Below, one piece after another: positions 14,399-27,300 of a DNA stretch of 64,000 nt (position 1 is its first letter; every line of letters starts with the position of its first letter). Below the pieces are notes generated by a model. The model was not told where the DNA came from. It was given only the letters and a program-made list of their open reading frames with translations, and made no database searches. The position numbers and the translations under genes are program-made. Source of the DNA: Istiophorus platypterus (taxonomy: Eukaryota > Chordata > Actinopteri > Istiophoriformes > Istiophoridae); NCBI GenBank assembly GCA_016859345.1, contig CM029126.1, positions 13,495,527 to 13,559,526 on the forward strand. The letters run 5' to 3'.

Positions 14399-14484
14399 AT
14401 GTTAACCTTGTAGCACAGTTTCCTCAGGTTGGAGCCAGAGAAAGTGAGGAAAAGCAATGCAGAGCTCAATACCTCCACCCACAG
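14399..14484 (+). other. Candidate internal exon (86 bp), unidentified
   Basis: The segment is preceded by a very long polypyrimidine tract ending tcctacag and is followed by a donor-like gtaatg. In the frame that skips its first two bases it is open throughout and encodes 28 residues beginning VNLVAQFPQ. I recognise no family, and no partner exon with matching phase was found nearby. It could be an exon of a noncoding RNA, an exon of an unseen gene, or chance splice-site matches. Low confidence. Confidence 0.2.
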
Positions 14485-15584
14485 GTAATGAAGGGGACTT
14501 TTTCTCTTGACTGTAATAAAATGAGACCCTGATGATTCATGGATTTTTGCAGCATTGCTGTAGAGGGCTGTAAATCATCTTAAGATATTGTCTTCATAAA
14601 CTGTGGCATGGGATCATCGTTCCTATGCAGACAGAGATGTATAGCATCGGGATGCTGCTTTCATGAGTCTCTGTTGTTCACCTGAAGACTTTCAAGGGAA
14701 CTTAAAAAAACTTTTTTTAAGCTATTATTTTCAATAAAGAGCTGAAATAAATTGCTGTAATCTTTCTGCTACATACATACAGACAGACAAATAGACACAT
14801 TTATAGACAGAAAGACAGATAGACATATTGAACAATAAACACCCTACATGTTAAATAAAAGCAAGATAACCTGCTCTCCATGGGCAGATGCACCCCTTGG
14901 GAGTTTGATTGTAGTGTATTAAATTATCTATAAATATTTTAATAGCCAAAAGGGATGAAGATGGTGATTGAAAAGTACTTTTAATTTGACTGTATTTGAA
15001 CAGGTCCAATTTCAGCGTATGTACTATAATTTTATATACACTTTTTTTCTTTTTATATCATCTAACAACAGGCCAGACAGGTTAGCACACTGCCTTGAAT
15101 TTCAATCAAGAAAAAGGACCAACAAGCTTCTATCTTAGTTATTACAACTAAAATGATCTTAGATTACAGTTTTGGAGTGAGGAGCTAAACAACACACACA
15201 CACAACTACACACAAAAATCTGCAAATGTTTGCCAGTAAAGTGGTACTTTTTTTTTGTTTTACAGATGTTAAAGAAATCAATAGCCTCATTGCCTCAGTG
15301 CAACACAAGTAGGTAAAAAAAAGTCCAAGTTTACAACTAATATCTGACGGAGACAGAAACTGCTACATTACATGAACCCCCTTTCATTTATTTAGATGAT
15401 AGATTGTTTTGGAACCCAAAGACAAGAATGGTCTCATGAATGACTCAGTCTCAGAACTCATGGGTCTTGAGATATTTAGAGACTCTTCACTATGGTAGAT
15501 TTAATGCTGGTTCCTTTGTTAGTTCTACCAATATTATATAAGCAAAAGAGACACAGTAAAAAGGATAATGTGACAACATAGGCA

Positions 15585-15765
15585 ATCTATGGGTGATGAG
15601 GAGGAGAAGAGGGAAGGGCAAAAGGAAAAGAAAAAAGGATTAGAAAGAGTAGAAATAAGAGGTAATAATGGGAAGAGACGGGAGGAGGAAGAAGAGGAGA
15701 CAAGAAGAATTTTGAGTAAAAGAGGAGAGAAGTATGGGGGAGAGGAAGGAAGAGGAAAAGTGTAT
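15585..15765. repeat. Purine-rich (GA) tract
   Basis: About 180 bases almost entirely A and G on the + strand (ggaggaagaagagga and similar). The overlapping low-complexity Glu/Lys/Arg and Ser/Phe/Leu open frames on the two strands come from base composition only. Confidence 0.8.
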
Positions 15766-15847
15766 GTTGTCAGTCTCATTGCAGTTTCTGTTCTTTAACT
15801 GTCAGCCTACATCATTTGAAACGCTGAGACTGGCATTTTCTCTGGGA

Positions 15848-15848
<1 letters not shown>

Positions 15849-15886
<38 letters not shown>

Positions 15887-15916
15887 CACTATCACAGATA
15901 CGCATTTGAATACATA
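15849..15916. repeat. (CA)n microsatellite with shared unique tail, copy 1
   Basis: About 20 CA dinucleotides (15849-15889) with one CG interruption run into a 28-base tail at 15889-15916. The same tail, with a single mismatch, follows the CA tract at 16881-16965. Both copies are on the same strand, about 1.08 kb apart. Confidence 0.85.
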
Positions 15917-16880
15917 AAGACACACATACAGGTAGTTGCAAATGTGCAAAAAAGATAAATGCACACAGACTGAACAACTACCCCCTCTATGTTTTCTCTA
16001 TACAGCAGGTGAAATAAATAAACGGATGACTAAACCAGATTACACACGTGCAAAGCCTGAATATGCTGCAGACTTTCATTCAGTTACTTCATTCATTCTG
16101 CCCTGGTATGTTTGAAAAGCTTTGAAAAGGTGGTTCCTGATTTATATATTTTTTGTGATAAACAGTGCTGAATAGCAAACCAGATTCCAATTCACATATT
16201 TTAGTGTCCTTCCAAAAACAACTTATTGCCATATTCAGAGTCAAACAAGACATGCAAATAAACAGTGTATGCGTGTGGGGGGTGGGGGTGGGGGTAAAGG
16301 TTTACCCCCAAATCATAGTCCACTTAAAATTTAGTTCAATTTCAATAGTAAATATTTCAAGAAACATATGGAAGATCTAATTTCATTTACCATACTACGG
16401 CAGCCAAAACACAGACAGACAGAAATACAGCTATAGACTGTGTCAGGGAGAAACCCTTCTTTCTCTGCAATAAGTAAGTGGATTCAGATTTAACAACCGT
16501 CATTATCATGAACACACACAGACCTGGAGTCAGATGCTGTTGTTAATAAGTTAACCTCCTGTTCAAGGCAAAATTAAATTATTCAGGTCTTATACAGCAT
16601 TATACGGCAAAGTTTTCTTTGTTAACAGCAAATGTCTATAAATCATCATGATTTATCTTTGCTCAGTTTATATTTCACTGTAATAGGAGTTACTTAAATC
16701 CAAGTTGGTTCATATTTAATCAGACATTTGAGAGAATGAAAGTTTGCAAGAAATGAAATTTCTACAGATTTCAAGCAGTTAGCAATAAAATCTCTACAAT
16801 TGACTCACCATTCATAAAGAAATTACAAATAATCCTTGCTGTTCCCTGGTAGCACTAATTCAAATAGCTAGAATGTGTAC

Positions 16881-16882
16881 GC

Positions 16883-16915
<33 letters not shown>

Positions 16916-16993
16916 TGCGCACACATGCACACACATGCACACACATGCACACACATGCACACACGCTATCACAGATATGCATTTGAATACATA
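16881..16993. repeat. (CA)n and ACACATGC repeat with shared unique tail, copy 2
   Basis: A CA tract followed by four to five copies of a 10-base unit (acacatgcac), ending in the 28-base tail at 16966-16993 that is also present at 15889-15916 with one mismatch. The short-unit array is a degenerate microsatellite. It has no conserved repeat with unique spacers, so it is not CRISPR-like. Confidence 0.85.
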
Positions 16994-17754
16994 GGGATAA
17001 ATAAATACACACGAATAAAACACACAGAAGTTTTCATGCACACACCCCCCTTGGCAGCAGATCAAGAGTGTCTGTGCATTGTGTGTATTGCATCTGTGTT
17101 TGTGTAGCGAGTAAAAAGAGCAGATTCTTGGACAAATCCAGTCTAAATAATCATCCTATCCTGCCCGTCCAGATACCAACACTATGTCCCATGTGGCTTC
17201 ATTACTGTTGCTGCTAATTAAGCCGCTCCAAATAAACACCATATTCTGCCTTCATTAACACAAACACAGCAGCATCATCGCATGCTTCAACTTGATGTAT
17301 TTGTTGATGCCGACACAGATAAATATGGAAATATATTATATGCTTGTAACAGTGTTAAAAATTAACACTATATGATATGATGTATTTACTATTCCTTGTA
17401 GAGTTTATATTCCCAACTGTTTACATTTACAGTACCATTTTTTAAACTTACCTCTTAGTAATCTATGGCTAGTAGCAAGTAGTAATAAAAATGCCACTTT
17501 TATTTGTTTATGTGAGCAATTTAATATGAATCCATTTAATTCATATTCCTCTGTGTCAAAAATGCTTGTCTGGACTGGCTATTAATAGTGGATATCAATG
17601 GCAAAAATTATCATTAAACCCAAGTTTAGTTGAAACAATTAGTCAATTCATTGATAAGTTGATGAACAGAAAATTAGTCTGTAACAATTTCAATAACTGA
17701 TTAATTGCTTAATTTTTTTTTTCAAGCAAGGAGACTTAAGAGTCTACGCTATGC

Positions 17755-18215
17755 TAGTGGCCCTCTGAGGATGTATTTAGGCACAGTGGTACTTTGAGTG
17801 AAATTCTAACATGAAGATGTTCACAATCTTCATTCAGTTGCTAAGATGTTTAGATTTTCTAATTAGCAATTAACACAAATCAGAACTGGCTGATGGGAAT
17901 GTCTTTGGTTTCGCAGACATAAACCAAAGTATTGGACAAATAAAAATTTGGATTTGATGATGAAAAGTCTGGGTATCACTAATTATTATAATTCATCCTG
18001 AGTGGGATATACATGTCTGAATTAAATTTCATGGCAATCCATACAACAGACATGGAAACATTTTATTCAACACCACATGCTAGAAGAAAACTAAAGGGAT
18101 CTCCAGAGTCAATAGGACTCATTGTCTGGGAACAACAAATTTCTTTACAAAATTTTATGGAAATCTATTCAGCAGTTGAGATAATCTAACTGTACAGATG
18201 GATTTGCCATTCCCA
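17755..18215. repeat. Dispersed fish repeat with internal tandem halves
   Basis: Diverged copy of a repeat that I recognise as common in teleost genomes. It contains gatgggaatgtctttggttt, ccaaagtattggacaaat, attcatcctgag and atttcatggcaatccatac. The block aattcatcctgagtgggata...aaatttcatggcaatcca is echoed about 130 bases later as ggactcattgtctgggaaca...aaaattttatggaaatcta, so the element has an internal tandem structure. A related copy lies at 50775-51130. No coding capacity was seen. Confidence 0.65.
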
Positions 18216-21200
18216 ATCTATTATGTTATGTTATTCAGTTTAAGTTATTAGTCACTTATGTCTTGGAGTTTGCTTTCAGAACCTCCAGGCCACTAAGAGG
18301 ATGAGGCAGTGCTCAGTAACACTAAGTGTGCTGCCTGTTGACAGACGTCTGGATGTTCAGCCAATCAGAGGAAAGTTGGCCTTTAAGGAGGCCTCTTAAG
18401 GAGGCCTGAGGTAATATTACCTGTTAAAGTCAGAGACTTGTCTGAGGGGCTGCATATCAGGTTGTTTGACTTTTTTTAAAACTGTGATTCATGCTAAGGT
18501 ATTCCGGTAGAGTCCCAAGATAAAAAATATAGAGCAGGAAATGAGCATAATAGTTCCCTTTCAACATTCATGACCACCAACTCACTGTGTGGATAATGGG
18601 AGGAAAAGAGTACAACTACTGCCTCAACTGCATCAGTGGAGACCACTGGATGGTTATGTGATTTATCAGCAGCCAGCAAGAGGGTAGCGAACAAACAAAG
18701 ATCTAGTTTAATTAATTTGAGTCTGCAGGCACGGTGGATAATTACAAAAGAGCTGAGTGAGGAGAACTCATTGAATTGGGGTGAATTACATCAGAAATAT
18801 TCAAGCAAAATGGCCCAAAGTCCTTTAGGACAAGATATGCATACCTTGAAAATTGTGTCTGGCTACATACATTTGCGTAAGTGCATGTGCATACTGTAAA
18901 TGTCCATCAGCATTTATAACCTATGTCTATACAGCACTGTGTGCACGTGCATGTGTGTAAAATAATGAGCAGGAGATAGATCATAACTGTATGCTTAAAT
19001 CTCAGCACTTAAATTTGTTCTTCCATTACAGCTCAGAGTTCAACACCATGCTGGGAGAGAAAAGCCTTTGATTATGAAGCTGTTAAAAACTAGAACACAT
19101 TGTAAACAACTCCAGACCACTTGTACATTTCTTTCATAAAAATAGAACTGATCCCAGATTTGCATACAAAGACATTTGGCTACAAAATGCTTGGAATGAG
19201 CAAATGTTTGAGGCGTTTGTTTGAAGACTGCAATGTTGCAGTTTTTTCACAGACTTTTGCTTTCAAATAGTGTGAGGTTGATAATGTTAGAGGAGCTGCA
19301 GACTCAGAGAAAAGCTGTGATAAAATGCTTCATAACCCCGTGACTAAAGGACACATCGTCTCTCTTCTTGTAACCCTTCAAATCTCCAATCATTCCCAAC
19401 CTTTCCCATTTCAAACAGTTTACCCTTGGGCACCCTCTAAGGTGAGGCAGTTGTATCACTATCCTATTCTAAAGTCACAGAAGAGCGTGTTGGAGATAAG
19501 GGGGGGGGGGGTGTTATCTATATTTGTACAAAGGTTTCGAAGGTAACATGAGCATCACAGCCTCATATTTTGGGTGCTTAGTTTTAAACTGCAGGGTTTC
19601 AGGAAATTAGAGGCTTTATATAATCTGAGTTTTAATACTGAGATCACAAGCTAACAAATTAGCATCTTGCTTGGAATTCTGCAGTGTTAATGAGTGCTGA
19701 TTTTTCAGTGACAATTATATGGTGTTGAGAAGTTGATTGGAGTGTTGTTTGTTCTCTCATAAAATGTTCAACACTATATCAAAGTTTTAAATTAGCTCTA
19801 AATGATACATTAACTTGTATTTACCCTATAAGAAAAATTAACACTGGTTTTATGTTTTCAGTATAAGTATAATGAAGTTAAATTGCTGAGCTAGATAGTG
19901 AATATGAGCCTAAGTATATGCACATGACTTTGATTTAAGCTGCTTTTCTCCCCAAGTATCCTGAAACTTCTTGCAACCTCATAAATAAAACCTGACATTA
20001 CAAATACAACCTGTTTTTCATCACCTCATTCTTCTCACATGGAGGAAAAAAGTTTTTTCATCCATCTACACAATTCATTAGTTCATTTACTTTATGTCCA
20101 TGTACACATATATTTATTTACCATAAGGGACACTGATTTTGAAACATTTTCCATAAAACTGAATGTGAATCATTCGCAACTGTGAGCAACAGAGAACAGA
20201 TTAAAAAAAAACATCTTCTACAGTAACACAGGCATGTCCTAATTGTCACAATTAACAACAAAGGGATGGAAGAAGTAATGAAAAAAAAAAAACGTTGCTT
20301 TTTGTTTGGAGAGTCGTGTCTGGTTCGGAAGATGTCCTGACATCATAATGTGACATCCCACTGAAAATTCATGAGCCTGAATTAACGAGCGCAAAAAGTG
20401 TCACCAACAGATCAGCATACTGACAAGTTTCCAGGTTTTGTGTGTGTGTGTGTGAGAGGAATATTATTCACTCATTAACAATAGTAAGATGACTATTGCT
20501 GCCACACAGCACAAAGCTGCCTTGTATACTGGTTCTATGAAATCCAAATGACTTTTGTCACAGCACTGATGAGATATAATTATGAGATAGTTTTTGGTAG
20601 TTTTTGCATATTCTAGTAGGGGAAAAAAAAGGGGGAAGTGTGGGCATTTTTGTTGAAAAAATGAGACGGAGCTACAGAGCCACATAGATCAGGGGTTTAG
20701 TAGGGAGTCTGAATATTGGATTTAGATTCAACAAATTGCCAGAAACATGACTCAAAATGAATATCAATCTTACGCAATATTTGGCGGATTTCTAAATAGG
20801 CAACTGTCTAAAAAGTTCACAACAACAACTCGCAATATCACAAAATTACAATGTGGTGATTAAATGTCATATGGGAATTTTTTTGGCCAAAATTTTAATA
20901 ATTCAATTGTAAAAGGCCTTCCCTATCTCTGAGTCTATTTGTGAAGGTTAATCTAAATCTATCACAGTCACTTTGCTGTAACATGGTCAAAAGCAAACCC
21001 ATGGAGCATCCATGAACTTTTCCTCTTGCCCTCCTCATGTGCTGGACTTCATCAAAATTTTACAACAAAAAATATCCTCCTTAATTTTTTTTCTACGTGG
21101 TCCCAAGTTCACGTAGCACACAGGTTTTAACGTCCCTCCAAGGATTAACAAGATCTAATGAAATTCTTTTAGGTAAGGGCACCAAGCTCACCTATCTCAC

Positions 21201-23179
21201 GGTAGGAGAAACACCGAGGCTACCAATGAAACAGATAAAACGCTCCCCCATTAAGGATCACACAAATGAATTCCCTTCTACATCACTACTCACACAGCGA
21301 GCGGTGAATGACATTTCCCTGGGCCAAATGTTAAACAGGGTCTGCTTGACATACACATGCACGGATAAAAAAAAATAAATTGTCTTGTCTCTCTCGGCTC
21401 ATTCTCTCTGCGTAACTCCCACTTGTGCCCTTTAATAATCTGAAGCAAGTCAAACTATTTTAGGTGGCATTAAATTCTGCCTGCTGCTTGCATATCTCAA
21501 ATGTATATCACAACAGTGGTAAACTGCTCTGATTGTAACCTTCTACAAGACATAATCATCTTTGAGGTTAAGTTCAATATTTTCTTATTTATTATCATAA
21601 AATGAAGGACTGAATGACAGGGGCAGTATAGTCGGGAATTTTGAGCGGATGTGACATCTGACAGGGTCTGATTCATAATCAAACTGACAACATTGTCACC
21701 ATGAAGCATTTGTTCACAGCTAATGGGACACAGGCATTTACTATCAAAGAGGACCCTGGACGACAGTCAGCATTCCAAGTTGGGATACAGAGGGGATACA
21801 TACAAGACCCTGCTTTGGGCCACACACATATCTACTATCATACGTTGAAAGGGAATTAACTATTTAATGAAAGAGTGAACATATAGAGGCAATCAAATAA
21901 ACTGACAGCCAGTTAGGGTGCACCTACAATATAAGTCAACTTTTACCCTCCTTACTTCACCATAACTTTACACATAATATAATCCTTTTTAAATATATTT
22001 CATAAAGACAAATTATGATGATGATGACAAGCAAACATTGTTTGCCAAAGTGCTGTTAAATGTATTTTTTCAACATGTTTGTCCAGGTCCAATAAACACC
22101 AAACTGCTGAAGCTGACAAGAAAGTATTATTGACTGGCTGTACTGTGAGGCTCTGATGTAAATGAGGGAGTCGCCGTGAATAATCTGATTGGTCAAAACA
22201 AAAATGCTGTCCTCAGTTACAAAAAACTTTTTATATCATATCTCTCAAAGTAAGCAAAAAGAACTTTCAGTCATTTCTAAACGGATAAAAATCAGTCACT
22301 TGATTATGATACAATTCTGTACCATCTAATTCAAAAGAGAAAAAACAATCTCAGATGTTGTCTGGGAGAAAAAAAACAATTACCCTTTAAGACTTCAGGC
22401 AGATACTATTAGACCAAACTGTTATGTATCAAATAATAATCCCAGTAAAAATCCCAAGAGTCAGAGCTAAAGATTTCTTGTAGTAGATGTAACAACATTC
22501 TTATGTTACTACAATAATCATGAATACTAAGAAAAAATATTGGCACAGAGATATAAGCTAATGAGAAAAGCTTCCTTTCTTTTTACAACACGACAGAAGG
22601 GCTTCCAGAGTTCGGCACGATTCATCAAGGAAGAGAACCTGAAGATTTCTATAGATAATAAGATTTCAGACATACCAGAAAACTGGGAGTTCTGACTATC
22701 ATGGGAAGGTTACTCCATTATTGGAGAGCCCAGAGAATAGAAGGACTGTGGATGAATGGAGATCTTTTTTCCACAGGGAAGGACGGGCTAAGAGTCCAGT
22801 AATACTGCATGACGCATTACCTAGAACACAAGAGTGGACCATGATCTTATCATGAGGGTGTAGCTCATCAAGCAGCTGTACAAGCAGATCTTTTCCAAGC
22901 TCTTTGTTATTAGGAAGTTTGTTATCATTCATTTCTTCATCCACCCATTTTCCCAATCTCTTCCCAATTCGAGTATCCTAGCAGGCAGTAACCCCCCCCC
23001 CCCCCGACATGTGGAGATAGATGGACAGTGTGCGCAGGAGTCCTTGGCTGAACTGTAGAAGTGCTGACGTGGCGCCAAGCCCTCTAACAGCGCAATGACG
23101 CCTCTATCCTTCTCTCCATGATGACACACGCTCTCAAACACACACCCCCCCACACAGAGAAGCACTCACCCGACCCACC

Positions 23180-23192
23180 CACACACACACAC

Positions 23193-23249
<57 letters not shown>

Positions 23250-23259
23250 CACATACACA
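23180..23259. repeat. (CA)n microsatellite
   Basis: About 80 bases of CA dinucleotides with a few CG and TA interruptions. It produces a spurious Thr-His open frame on one strand and a Cys-Val frame on the other. Confidence 0.95.
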
Positions 23260-26200
23260 CAAACAGACGCATGTCTAAGTATGTAGTTGCAAAATTAGGA
23301 GATTATTCATACATTAATGCTCGGTTAACATATACACGGAAAAGTGGGCACTTAATGTGCATTTTATCTGCACACAGATTTATGTGCTGAAGTGCAAATG
23401 CACATGAAGAGGCACTAGTTTGAGCACAGACACACACGGGTACATGTGCACACATTAACAGCAAGACACAAACCTTCTGTATCACGGTCTGTCTATCTAG
23501 TCATACCTCTATCCCTCTGTCCAGTCTCCTATATAATCAGCATCAGTCTCTATTGTCACAGACTCCTACCATCACCATCACAAAGTGATGCACCCACAAA
23601 CACGCACACATACCCACTCACAGGTCAGCTGAGCGATGTTTGAGTGTGTATTTCTCTACTGTTTGTGTTAAAGTGAGTCATCTATCCTTCCACAGCTTCA
23701 TTACAACCTGCAAGGGCAAACACTATCTCTCTCCCTCTGCTTCTCCAGATGGAGGGAGAGAGATAGAGATATACAGTAGGTAGAAGTGAAATCTCTCTCT
23801 CTCTGCCCCCCCCCAGCTTGCTCACTCTCTCTTGCTCCTTTGTCTCTAAATTTGTCTCAAAAACTATCACCTTATATGTATGTTTTCAATCAGACGGTCT
23901 CTCTCTCCTCCTCGCCCACTTAGCTTTGAGCAAGTGCCAGCATGATTAAGCAACTTGATATAAACCTTTTAACCTACTTAAAGATGCAGCAACATGAATG
24001 CAACAGAGTTAATGGACAAATAAACAGATATGGTCAAATGTACTGATCCCCATTGTTTTTTGCAATAATAATAAAGCAATGAAATGTCATATTATGGGTG
24101 TAATGTTCGATGTCTGCATACTTTTGGGCATATAGTTTAGAGAGCTAAATGGAAACATGCAAATTTAAAAAAGGTATTAAATAGGCAAATTAAACAGCAA
24201 ATTAAAGGTCGTATTTGGTGAGAGACAAGAAGAGAGACTGAGAGACAGTGACATAATAAGAAGAGTGAAAGGAGAGCTTGTAGAAAGCTTCAGTTTTTGA
24301 GGCCCCACAGAAAGCATGAATAATGCATAGCTAAAACCTCTTATTCTCTAAATTTTAAATGGCTAGCTGTTATCAAAAATAACCTGATCTGTACAGCATT
24401 AGGAGGCTCACACGCAACAGAGTGGCTTCTACAGTTTGATAAGAGATGGCACCGGTCCCAAGTTTAACCTGGACTCATATTTCCAACATTCTTATTTATA
24501 AAACCCTCTCAATTACTTATAGAGAGAAATAATAGTGAGTTATCCAATTGGTATGTATTCATTGATGCATTTTTATAATGATAATAAATGTTTTGACTCA
24601 TCTCAAGAGCATGGCACAGACGTTAGTGATCAGTTGAAGATTAATCAATGTTCTCATAAAACACAGATTTAAACTGGGAATCTCGAATAAGTCACAGAAC
24701 ATTTTCCTGACTCATCAGACAGTAGGGTTTAAGCCTTGGACTCCCTCTGCTGGCTTAAACGATGGGCTGATAAAAGAGCCGGGGATACTGTGGGATGTCA
24801 AGACATCTCTTCATTGGAACATCCCCCCGGAGGAAGATTATTACAAATTGTTAGAAAACAGAGTCCAGCCAAATGCTGAATATCTGAATCTGGATGAAAA
24901 ACGTGGACTCTTTTTTTTTTTTTTTTCTTATAATCAACCAACAGACGAGCTTTTAATCTTTTACAGCCACCACAAGGAAAAGACAAAAAAACAGCAAGAT
25001 GAGAGCTGTGTGGCTGACTTGAGACTGAGTTTAATATATTTTAATGGTATGGGGAAATCATGGAAATGTAGTTCATCAAAGAGTTAAAGAGTTAAAACAA
25101 TTAGCCATAAGTTTCCTATTGATCCCTCCCCAAGGTCTCTTGTCCCAATAACTGCAGACAGGCTCATTACTCTAAAAGACAACTTTATAGACAGTAAGGA
25201 CTGATAAAGCTGGATCAATGCCACTGATCAGTTCCCACTTTAGTATGGATAAGTACACAGGGCTAAAAAAGACAGAAAGGGCCTTCTCATTATATGAAAG
25301 CTTTCAAACAGTCTCTTGCCTTGCATGTGATGTACCTATCCCTTGTGCCACTGTCTCAGGGAAGATAGTTAAAAGGGAAACCCAAATCCAATCCATTGTA
25401 GTGAGGTAACAATCCCTAAAATTAAACTGTTATTCTACTTTAGACCTAGAGTTTTTAAGAGTTCTGCATCTTTAACAAGACTAACAGTCCATATTAGTCA
25501 GTTCTGTGGCTGCGTCAGGCTTTAATGCTTGTAACACACCATAAAACTATAAATGGATGAACAATGATCCTTACCACTAGTTGGATAAACCCTGTAAAGT
25601 ACGGTGGAACAAGAAAAAAGGCTACATTCCTTCCTATTTTATTTTTTTTTTTCATTTGGACATTGCAGTGGATCAGACTAAGCTTTATACACTGTCAGAC
25701 ATTGTTGAAATTTCATTAACATAATTATACTAAACTCAACAACAGTTTCAGCTGCAAGTAATCAGTCTCAACAGTCTTTTTGGTGCTTTGAATTGTATGT
25801 TGTGATAAAAGTCAGTCTGAAGGCGCAGTTTACTTGGATATTGTTTACTTCTATGGAAAACTCATGATATAATCATATAGGCAATTAGGCTACTGTGGTT
25901 TTGAGGCTGACAGTTCTTTTGACTGGGGCTTATTTCCTTATTTCCTCAAATTTTTAAACCAACATGGACGAGGATTCTTTAAGGTGCTTGAGGGAAAAAA
26001 AAGGGAGGGGTTTCTAAACAATCTACTATTTATGACAACTGATCAAACTCCACCTGCTGACGACTTTTTCCCTGAAATGGCCTTGAAAACTCGCGAAAAG
26101 AGCCCTGATGTGAGACCGTTTCATCGGCCATCCTCCACATTCATCAGCCGGCGTCCTGCCCTGCTGACACTCAACCTGCATCACGTTACCTGACGAGTTA

Positions 26201-26282
26201 TCATGAATTAAAAAAGAAAGGAAAAAAAAAACATTTCTGTACTGAACTCGAATCAAATTCAGTCAAACGGCCTTTTTTTTTT

Positions 26283-27300
26283 CTGAACGGTGATGTTCGC
26301 GTTTTAGCGGGGAAGCCGCTTTACCGTGAGCCCCGCCGCGGTCGGTCCTGCTCCAGGACACCGGGCTCGCCTCCAGGCCCACAGATCCCCGGGCGTGTGG
26401 CTCTTTTGAACGGCCTCCCGGGGTCTGACTCACCGGTCGCGGATCCCGGACCGTCCCTGCTCCATGTGGCGTCATGAGCTCACTCCTTCCAAGTCAACTG
26501 TGCGGAAATCTGAACTTTGGGCGGATAGTTTTTTTTTTTTTTGCTGCCCGCTCACTTCCCCCTTTTTAAGGTGCTGCTACTGCGGCTCTGTGCCAGAGTA
26601 GCGACGGGCATGCTACTCTCCGAAGTTAACTTCTAAGTGAACTTTTCACGGGGTTTTTTAATCATTATTGTTATTATTATTTATCTGTCGTCATGGGTGA
26701 GTCGGACGTGGCCGGGGCCTCGTCGGCTCGCAGGAGAAGGGCGACCTCGGCGGCGGGGAGAGGTGGGAGCGTGCAGCCGGCGGACGGGCGCTCCGGGGCG
26801 ACGTGTCAGAGCCCGGCGGCCGCCGGCGTCGGCGCCCACGACGGCCCGGAGAAAGACCGTGGGCGCTCCCCGGACGCTGGCCGGTCTAAGCCGAAGGTTG
26901 AGAGGAGGAAACGCGGGAGTGGCATAAGTGACAGACTGAGGTGAGACACGGAGGAAATGCTCCGTTTCCTAACCGACCGACTAAGGCTCGACTAAGGCGC
27001 CGACTAACACCGCCGTCGGCCGGTGTAGTAATTGAGGCCGTGTAGTTTAAATGTGCGGCGGATCGACGGGGGTCAACAGCCGGTGGGTGGACAGCGTACG
27101 AGGGGGTTGCACCGTTGGTCTGGGTCGGTTGTCATTCATCCATTCATTCATTCATTTGAGTGATTACAAACTTCCGCACTCACCCTCCGCGCCTGCTCCC
27201 AGGATTCGTCTGAACAGTCTTTGCGGGACTTGCGGGCTTCTCCATTGATCCGTGGGGGGGGGGGGCGCGTCCTATGCCCCCGCCCCGCATCAACAGCAGT
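26283..27300 (+). promoter_or_regulatory. CpG island, dgat1 promoter, 5' UTR and first exon
   Basis: The sequence changes abruptly from AT-rich to GC-rich at about 26283 and is dense in CpG dinucleotides (ccgccgcggtcgg, ggcggccgccggcgtcggcg) until about 27300. It spans the dgat1 5' UTR, the start codon at 26693 and the 5' part of intron 1. CpG islands commonly mark vertebrate promoters, so this is the likely dgat1 promoter. I cannot place the transcription start; no convincing TATA box was found. Confidence 0.85.

Larger units (their letters stand above)
1..26250. other. Intergenic region upstream of dgat1, no supportable gene
   Basis: About 26 kb of AT-rich sequence in which I recognise no protein domain and no chain of exons with matching phases. 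The open frames present are short, start mostly at non-ATG codons and are often built on microsatellites or CT/GA-rich tracts. The stretch holds simple repeats, purine tracts, three families of dispersed repeat (listed separately) and one exon-like 86-base segment at 14399-14484. It may contain distal regulatory DNA or noncoding transcripts, but the sequence alone does not show them. Confidence 0.6.

Noticed and set aside
16881..16966. Short regularly repeated units (acacatgcac)
   Set aside because: Considered as a CRISPR-like array. The units are contiguous with no unique spacers, so it is a microsatellite.
21097..21378. 93-residue + strand frame with ordinary composition
   Set aside because: No family recognised and no supporting splice sites or neighbouring exons; an open frame of this length is expected by chance in 64 kb.
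22609..22620. gttcggcacga, resembling a cDNA-library adapter
   Set aside because: Only about ten bases match and the surroundings are ordinary genomic sequence; chance is the simplest explanation.
22699..22956. 85-residue minus-strand frame with protein-like composition
   Set aside because: I could not link it to any family or to splice sites, and its first codon is an arbitrary internal Met.
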